From Ypsolopha sequella (taxonomy: Eukaryota > Arthropoda > Insecta > Lepidoptera > Ypsolophidae), in assembly GCA_934047225.1 (NCBI GenBank), contig OW203989.1:18141977-18205976 (forward strand): 64,000 bases of DNA, in the 5' to 3' direction. Under the pieces are notes generated by a model. That model was not told where the DNA came from. It saw only the letters and a list, made by a program, of their open reading frames with translations, and ran no database searches. Position 1 is the stretch's first letter. Each line of letters begins with the position of its first letter. Of this stretch, positions 38,601 to 47,600 are shown in pieces. The position numbers were made by a program, and so were the translations under genes.

Positions 38601-41600
38601 AAGTAACTTTTTTGTTATTTAAGTTTTAAATATATTTCTAGTCTTGCCCAACAGTTTATTAATTGCATGTCTTGTCACACATAACGTTTGATGTTTAATT
38701 ATAGCATGTTAACCAAAAAACCAATGTATTTTTCTTACCCCTTTATTCCATAATAGCTTTTACCCACCGCTTCGCCCGTATTGATTTAGGTTTGGGTAGT
38801 CCTAATACATTTACTAGCCTATGTCCAAGTGAAAAGTCTAACCATAACAACAGTGAAAGAGTTTTACGTATAGGTTCAGCAGTTATGAATGTATTAATGA
38901 CTGTCTCTATGAAACTGCAAATCCTTAGGAAATAAACTATAGCCTTAATCCAAGTAAAGAGTTTTACCATTACAACAGTGAAAGAATGTTTTAAATCGGT
39001 TTAGTAGTTCTAGAGATTACCTGCGCAAATTTTACTAATGGCCATGTCCCTGGGGGAATGCCCATCCCCAAGGAATGAACTATAGCCTATAACACTCAGG
39101 GATAGCGTAGCTTATTGTTAGTAAAAAAAAAAATTATCGGATCCGAGTTCCGGAGATTACAATATGTAGGAGACCTCCAAACTCACTAACACTTTTTCTT
39201 GGTGTAAATGACACACATAAAAAACGAAGCTTTAGCAGTGTACCAGTTTAATTTTAAATTTGTGTAGTTTGTTTGCTGCAGTTTGTTTCAAAGTGTGATT
39301 TAAACTGGTAACCCAAAAACAATGCATAAAATGATGCATAAAAACAAAAATAATAACTTTTACAAACATATTTTCATACCTATTGTAGCATTCGCTACAG
39401 GTATTCAACCTTTTTCATATATTTTTAGTCTTTCTTTATCGTTGATTGCTTTACTGAATTTTCAAATTCGAAAATTTGGAATATCTTGTCACATTTTTTG
39501 TTATTTTTTCTCATATCAAAGAGTATCGTGGTACAAGGAAAAGGAAATTTGCCACAGTAAATTTAAAATACCAAATATACACGATATTATACACGAAACA
39601 GAGCACATTTGCTCTAGAGATTGTGAAAGCCAGTTTTTTCTTCATTTCCTGGTAAGTTTTGTGTAATTTTGGTTTCATTCTCTGAAAATCCCTTTTGTCC
39701 CGTTTCCAATACGTTAATTTCCTTTCCCAGATTTCATAAGCATGTCTTGACGCTGTTGTTTTATTTCTTTACAGCGACCCTTCAGGTTATTTAAGGGTCT
39801 TCCAAATTTTTCTTCAATTTCTCCCACCATCTTATTTGGTTGCACATATTGAGGCCGGATGTACGGACCACGTACCCTAATGGGGTAAGCTTCCTGAAGT
39901 TGGCGTCAGACAATCTTGGCTTGATTGACTACTCCCAGGAAGACTGCAAACACCTAAGTCACGAAGACACCCTTATCAGGTTTTTGTATCTGTAGCCTAG
40001 CATCCAGTAGTCTGGATATCCAGCATCAATTATTTTCTTCCTTAGTGTAAAGCTAGATAACGATTGCTCTTAACACCTTAAAGTTACGTTTTCTCTCGAC
40101 TAGAAGTTATTAAAACTTCCGCGAAATCTTAGTTTCTGGGATCCTAAAAACTATTTTCAATATCCAAATTTAAATCCATAATATTGTGGACAAATTGCGT
40201 CGTTTAAGCTGAAAGAAAACAAAATCCTAAAATAAGATGAACTAGGCATAATTTTTGTGTTGATTTTATAAGTTCCTACGTACCCAATACTCTGCTGATA
40301 TTATTGTGTTTTATACCATATTTTTTTACTTCAGTTTTGTTATTTTTAGTTAATTCAAAAGACAAATTATGCAGTTTCTTTATCCTGATTTACCTCTTTT
40401 TTTGGCTGTCACCAGGTTTGCCTGGTGGCAGTCCAAATTTAGGCCGAATCGACCAAATTACACTCGTGATTATAAAATAGCTTAATAATTTTAAAAAGTA
40501 ATTCTACACTATGTATAGCAGGTACCTTTACTATGGTACAGAAGGGAACTGTGAACCCTGTCAACCCCAATCATATTCCGCTTGACTACTTATTGCTTCG
40601 CTGACAACTTTGAGTTTTACAGAAATGCTTCAAACCTGATCTCCACTTTAGTCAAAATTGGCAGTTTCCACGGGAGCAGCGTCACAAGACCTTGCTTCCT
40701 GTAGTTTTCAATGACGCAGCCCGTGGTCGGACTGAGTGACTCGTTGTACATGTAGAAGTGGCTGGCCCCAAGGAGACGGTTCATCTCGAACCATTCCACT
40801 AGCCACTCGTCTCGGGAGTACGCATAGTGGAACGGCTTTACGCATATGTGTAGGGAATCCTGGAACGTGAAGAGAGGAATTCTTTTGATTTTTGGTTGAG
40901 TAATGAATGAATGAATGAATGAATGAAAATGAGATCTTAACATTGGCAAAAAAAACATTACAACTGATCCAATAAGCACAGAAGTTAAAAAAGTAATATG
41001 CTTGTTTATGAATTGCTATTAAAAATTAAACTAAATATTCTAGTCATCATAATGAAAAAATATTGCACAAATAAACAAAAAATTGGTCTAACGCATACAA
41101 AATACAAAGTAGGTTTTAACAATTTATAATGAAAAAGAGTTTTTTATTTGAATTGTGTATTTGTTTCTTTGGACAAAATATTCATTATGACCAGTAGATT
41201 ATGTAGTTTAAATAAAATTTTGAATAGAAGTAGAACTGCCAACGTCAGGGAGACTAACATTTAGTATTTCAGGCTTCGAGTTTTGGCTGACCATGCAAAA
41301 TTATTCCTCAATTCTAACTTTTGTCCGAAAATTAATTATCTGATAAGTTTAAAATGAAGGACAAAGGATAAACAAATTTCGTTGCGCTTGTTCGACGCTT
41401 CAGATGACCGAAGGACTGGAAGCTACTTTGGCCAAAGAATTAGTTTGGCCATTCAACGTGGCAACACTGCCAGCCTTTTGGGCACTCTTCCTAACAATGG
41501 CAGCGATCTGGCCAGCATTTTCTATTTGTTATAATTATTTTAGATTTACTTTATTAGATTTTTTATTTTAGGTCATCTTTAGTTGAGTTTTTGAATGTTA

Positions 41601-44600
41601 TTTAAGTTTTTAGTTTAGTTACTCTAAGTTATTGTATGTAATCTAGATAACATGTTCGATGTTTGACTAGTATTAATTTTTAGGACAAAGGTAAAGTTAA
41701 GAAATATTTTGAATATGAATAAAATAATATTTGAATTTGAGTCAAAAATCTCATAATGTAAACGTTATAATATTGAAAATTCAAAATTGTATAAGACACA
41801 GAATTATATTGGTAATAATATAAAATAAAGAATAGACGGTACAATTTTGCACAAAAGTGCACCGTCTATTCTGTACATCCTAATTTGCAATTTTTCCAAG
41901 CCAATTCCAAAATTGTTTAGATGAGACACATTTTAAATATGCTTTACGATTCTTATTTGACAGTGATTTGACACCATATCTTAAATTTAAATATTGTAAG
42001 AAATATTATGCTGACATCATGGATTGTTTTATGGATGCTGACTGGGCACAAAATATACTAGACAGAAAGTCTACCACGGGGACTGTTATTAGATTATTTG
42101 GAAATGTTTTATTGTGGAAATATATACGAGTTATTCTATATTTTATCTTAGTGCATGATTGCCTGCGTATGCATGATTAACGAAGAGCCTAAGAATGGAA
42201 GTCAATATTTCTCCTCACGCGTGTCATGATATTGGACTTACGGCTATTGGTTCTTGTTAAATTATTCTTATAGTTTGGCCATAACTGCTTCGCACTCTCT
42301 GAGGTATGCGCGGCGAGGTGGTGTAGCATTGCAAATTTTGTAGTTGCGGTTATCACAAAAAAGTTACGCGTCGTAGTTTCCCGAGGTTTTTTCTCGTTCA
42401 TTTGTCGGCCGGAGCTTTTGCTGTCAACTCGTGTTGAGTGTATTTTCATATTAATGGCGGATGTGCCAACAGGAGTTGTGTTTTTAATAAATTAGGTGGG
42501 TTTCGTGTTCAATTTGGTTAATTATTCTTGTGTGGAATAGTTCTATAATATTGTTTTGTATTTCAGGAAAATATTTTACATTTCTTCGGATGATTTAAAA
42601 AAGGAATTTTTTCGTCGGGTTGGTGGGAGTTCTGACTATTTTTAAGTTTTTCAAGTTTTTCAAGTTCAAGTTTGAAATTGTATTGCCTCGTTGGTGAATT
42701 TATCCAGCTGGCAGAGAAATGACCGCCGCGTGGTGTACGCAGTAAGCAGTTCCTTTGTCTGCGTGGACGGGGATCGTTGACCTTGAAAGGGGGCAGCGGA
42801 CGGCGTGCCATTTCCTGTTGTGAATATTGGAGAATTCAAGTATGTGTTGGAATTTTTATTTTTAACCACACACAATTAAGGTACCTAGGACGGTATGTTT
42901 TCAAGACACTTAGTTATGTGTCCTATTAGTAACCAAGTGTAAATTCTTCTTCCTGTTTCACTGAATAACCCAAACTGTAAAATATAATGTTCCATAATAA
43001 TTTTTTTTCTGGTAGAACTGAATGGTGTACCAGACGATTTGGTTTAAAGAGTATGAACGACAAATATGTATTGTTAGTTGGATCTACGGCTCCCCTGAGC
43101 TAGATTTATTTTGGAAATTAATTCCCTTGTTTGTTTTCAAGTTTTGTTACACTTAAAGTTTTTTTTTAATGTAATTTCACAAGATTCCATGTAATCTAGT
43201 TACCTGTGGTTAAGGCGGTAACAATTCCATCTAGTTATCAATTAAATGTTTACTTATGTCTTGGCAATACTAATTCCAATGTAATATTACTACCAGATGT
43301 TAAGGCGGTACCTGACACAACTATTTAAAGGTACTTAAGGTTTTGGAATGTCTTGGCAGGATATATGCCAAATGAAGGTCTTGGCCAAAAGCTTGTAACT
43401 AGTATAATTTTTCCGTAACACCTTTGACTTGTGAAATCAGTCTTTTGTTTTGATAAACTTAAATACACTTAATTGTAAAGTACCTCGAAGTTTTCTTCAG
43501 AACCTTTTACCAACTTTTAGGTTACAATTAGGTCACTGTTTAATTTTATCTTGCCAGTTGCACGACTGGTGGAAAAGACCGGGTACCCGCCGGTCGTGCA
43601 ATCTAACAATGGCGCCCATAGGTTTTTAAATAATAATATTTGTCGAAGGGTTATTCGGTGAAACAGAGTTTTTTTTTGTTACTCAGTTTTTTTTGTATGT
43701 GTAACATTATTTTTTTTTTGTACTGTGTACTTTGGTTTAGTGTGTGTTTTTGCACATATAAGGAAGCTTAAGTGCTAAATTTTTTTTTGTGAGTAACAAC
43801 TTAAGGTGTATTTACACTGTTTTTTTTTTTTGGTACCAAAAATTTTTTTTTGAATGGTTTTTTAATTTTATTTAGTTTACACTGAGTTGTGTTTGTGGTT
43901 GTGTAAATTTTTTTTTTGCACTCAGTGATTTTGGTACCAAATTAATTGGGAAGAATTTAAAACACTTGTAAGAAACAGGAAGCAGATTTTTTTAAAATGG
44001 ATACTAAAGAAGTATTGTTTTTGGTCCTCTTAAAGGATGAATTAATTTATGAGTTGACTATTCGCGTGGACACGCTAGCTTCCACATTTTTAGGTCTTTG
44101 GATGCTGTTAAGGAAGCCAGTTTTTTCGTGTGTTTGGTTGTTGATACCTCGGCATTTTATTTTGTTTTAATTTTATGGTGGTTTTATTGGAGTTTTGTTT
44201 TTTTTGTTGATGTATGGAGCCTCAAAACAGTGATTGTGGTTTATTTTACACTAATCTTTGGATTGAGCTTCGTGCAGGAGGTTGTAAGTTTTTACAATTC
44301 TCGGGTTTTGGAGTTATGTTTTTAATTTATTTTATTGGGGTTAGTTTGTGGTTCAGCTCGCTGCTCGAGTTGTTCCGGGTTTTGTTTTACTTGCTTTTAG
44401 GCAAGAGCCGAGGTATCGGGTAGGTTTTTTTTGTTGTTTTGTTTTTCAACCGTCATATAATAAATATAGTTTGCTTTGGGGGGTAATTTTTTTTCTTTCT
44501 AGTAATGTTTTTTTTTTAAGTTACTCAAATTTTTGTTTTTGGTTTGTTTTGGGGGATTTTCTTCAATTAAAATTGAGTAACAGTTTTTATTTTATGACGT

Positions 44601-47600
44601 TTTTGTCAGGGGTTTGGTTTGTTTCACGGACTCACGTATTAGTGAGATTCGTGTTTTGTTTAAAATTTATTCCCCCTGCTGGATTTGTTAGTGACGCGAC
44701 TTTTATTCGTAATGATCCCGTTTTTCCACTTTTGTTTCATTCGCGAGCCCGGGTGGGAGTTGAGTTTGATTTCATGGCCAGTGTTTTAGTGTCCCAACAA
44801 TATATTTGGGGGGATACCTAATTTTGTTTGAAAGGTTACTGACGGACAGCATTGTCTGGCTCGTTAAGAAGTTTGGATGTTATGTTTAAATGGATAGAAT
44901 TCAGAGAGGTATGGAAGTAAGGTTGGTGATGTATGCTAGGATACACTGAGCCGGTTTTGTTAGAAATCAAATTTCGACAGTGACCTACTCCAGTTCAAAG
45001 AGGTCTCGGTTTTTTTTTTTTGGTGTGGGCCATTACACACTTTTGTCCGCTGCCGTTTGGTGGTATAGGGTAGCCGTGGTTTTTTTTGGAAGTGGGCGAT
45101 AATCCCTGGACGTCTGGGAGTTACTCGTGGGAGTCTCCTGGTGTTTTTTTTTCCTCTCACTGGAGTGGCTTGTTAATTCCGGTAAGTTCGATTAAGTTCG
45201 TTGATTCCGGTGATACAGGTCATGTTGATGGTGAGGGGCCGAGGCGGAACTCTTGAATGATTTCATTTGTTTTATTTTTATAGTTGGGGGGTAGCATTTC
45301 GTCATTACGAATACTAGCGCACTACTTTTGTTGTTCCTGCAGGAAGGGTTACTTTTGTTTGGTTTTTGATTTTATTGTCGTGGGTTCGACTTTGTTTTGG
45401 GTTTTGACGGTTGTTTGTTTCTTTTGTTTTATGTTTGTCTTTGGTTTTTATTTGGTTTTGTTTGTAGGTGTGCTGTTTTCAGGCACTTACTTTAGTTATT
45501 AGGTTTTTGTTTTGTGTTGGTTTTTTTTATAAAATCATCGGGGGGGGTTAATTTTGTTTTTTTCTTTTGGGTTTTAAAAAAAAAATAGTTTTTTGTTGTT
45601 GTTTACGCTGAGGGCAGCGATCGGTGATCTAGGCGCACCTCTTATGCTTCGGGAGGGGGTATTGTAGCATTGCAAATTTTGTAGTTGCGGTTATCACAAA
45701 AAAGTTACGCGTCGTAGTTTTGCTTGATGGTAAATTGCGGTTTACCCTCTTTTCTAGACATGAAGTTGCTCGCGTGTCTGCTGCGATTCCCGAGGTTTTT
45801 TTTCGTTCATTTGTCGGCCGGAGCTTTTGCTGTCAACTCGTGTTGAGTGTATTTTCATTTTAATGGCGGATGTGCCAACAGGAGTTGTGTTTTTAATAAA
45901 TTAGGTGGGTTTCGTGTTCAATTTGGTTAATTATTCTTGTGTGGAATAGTTCTATAATATTGTTCGTATTTCAGGAAAATATTTTACATTTCTTCGGATG
46001 ATTTAAAAAAGGAATTTTTTCGTCGGGTTGGTGGGAGTTCTGACTATTGTCAGATCATGGTATGTATTGCTTTCTTTGTATTTTGAGTCACCGGAATTTT
46101 GTTCTCATCGTTCCGTGTGGTAAAGGTTTTAATATTGTCTATTCTCTTCTAATTCCAGGGTTTTCAAGATTTTCAAGATTTTTAAGTTTTTCAAGTTCAA
46201 GTTTGAAATTGTATTGCCTCGTTGGTGATTTTATCCAGCTGGCAGAGAAATGACCGCCGCGTGGTGTACGCAGTAAGCAGTTCCTTTGTCTGCGTGGACG
46301 GGGATCGTTGACCTTGAAAGGGGGCAGCGGACGGCGTGCCATTTCCTGTTGTGAATATTGGAGAATTCAAGTATGTGTTGGAATTTTTATTTTTAACCAC
46401 ACACAATTAAGGTACCTAGGACGGTATGTTTTCAGGACACTTAGTTATGTGTCCTATTAGTAACCAAGTGTAAATTCTTCTTCCTGTTTCACTGAATAAC
46501 CCAAACTGTAAAATATAATGTTCCATAATAATTTTTTTTCTGGTAGAACTGAATGGTGTACCAGACGATTTGGTTTAAAGAATATGAACGACAAATATGT
46601 ATTGTTAGTTGGATCTACGGCTCCCCTGAGCTAGATTTATTTTGGAAATTAATTCCCTTGTTTGTTTTCAAGTTTTGTTACACTTAAAGTTTTTTTTTAA
46701 TGTAATTTCACAAGATTCCATGTAATCTAGTTACCTGTGGTTAAGGCGGTAACAATTCCATCTAGTTATCACTTAAATGTTTACTTATGTCTTGGCAATA
46801 CTAATTCCAATGTAATATTACTACCAGATGTTAAGGCGGTACCTGACACAACTATTTAAAGGTACTTAAGGTTTTGGAATGTCTTGGCAGGATATATGCC
46901 AAATGAAGGTCTTGGCCAAAAGCTTGTAACTAGTATAATTTTTCCGTAACACCTTTGACTTGTGAAATTAGTCTTTTGTTTTGATAAAATTAAATACACT
47001 TAATTGTAAAGTACCTCGAAGTTTTCTTCAGAACCTTTTACCAACTTTTAGGTTACAATTAGGTCACTGTTTAATTTTATCTTGTTCAGTAGTACGACTG
47101 GTGGAAAGACCGGGTACCCTCCGGTCGTGCTATCTGACAGTGGGAGCCGGGGAAAAAAGAGCATGAGTTCACATGAGATCAATACACGTCGGACAAATCT
47201 TACGATATCAGTTTACATTTCTAAGGCAAGACTTGTGGCGGAACGGTGGTCGGAGGCTCTTTAGTTGATAAAAATGTATTAAGTAGTTGTATTATCTTAT
47301 TAGTTGATAAAAATGTAATCTACATGTACTCGATATTTTATTAAACTACCTAAGGTCAAAATCATCCACAACATGTTTTTTCTTTATAACTTTGGGTTTT
47401 TTCGGCGATTGAAACTTTAAACGGCTTGAATTTTCAATTGATAAATAACCCGCAGAAATTACACTGTGAACGGTTCTTTTGGAGTACCCCGTAGCCTCCG
47501 CAACGATTTTGGCAATATTCGCATCACTTTTGAATTCAAAGCCTTCTCTGTCTGCCTTTATTTTCTTAAAATATAATTACGGTTTTTACATCACGAGATA

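Larger units (their letters stand above)
42322..47139 (+). mobile_element. LTR retrotransposon without recognisable gag/pol (LARD-like)
   Basis: Two long direct repeats (42322-43608 and 45663-47139) start TGTAGCATTG and end CA. Flanking GTGG at 42318-42321 and 47140-47143 is a 4-bp target duplication. A tRNA-Lys-like primer site (TGGCGCCC) starts one base after the left repeat, and a purine-rich gggaggggg tract precedes the right one, so the element reads on the plus strand. The internal 2.05 kb is very T-rich with no recognisable gag, protease, RT or integrase. The longest frame (44348-44821) is hydrophobic and unrecognised. Gypsy- or BEL-type target duplication length fits. It must depend on another element's enzymes. 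Confidence 0.85.

Noticed and set aside
42563..42875. Minus-strand ORFs duplicated at 46139-46406
   Set aside because: They lie in the LTRs, antisense to the element, and are duplicated only because the LTRs are.
44098..45502. Hydrophobic ORFs inside the LTR element
   Set aside because: They follow from extreme T-richness (Phe/Val/Leu codons); no domain or consistent start is visible.
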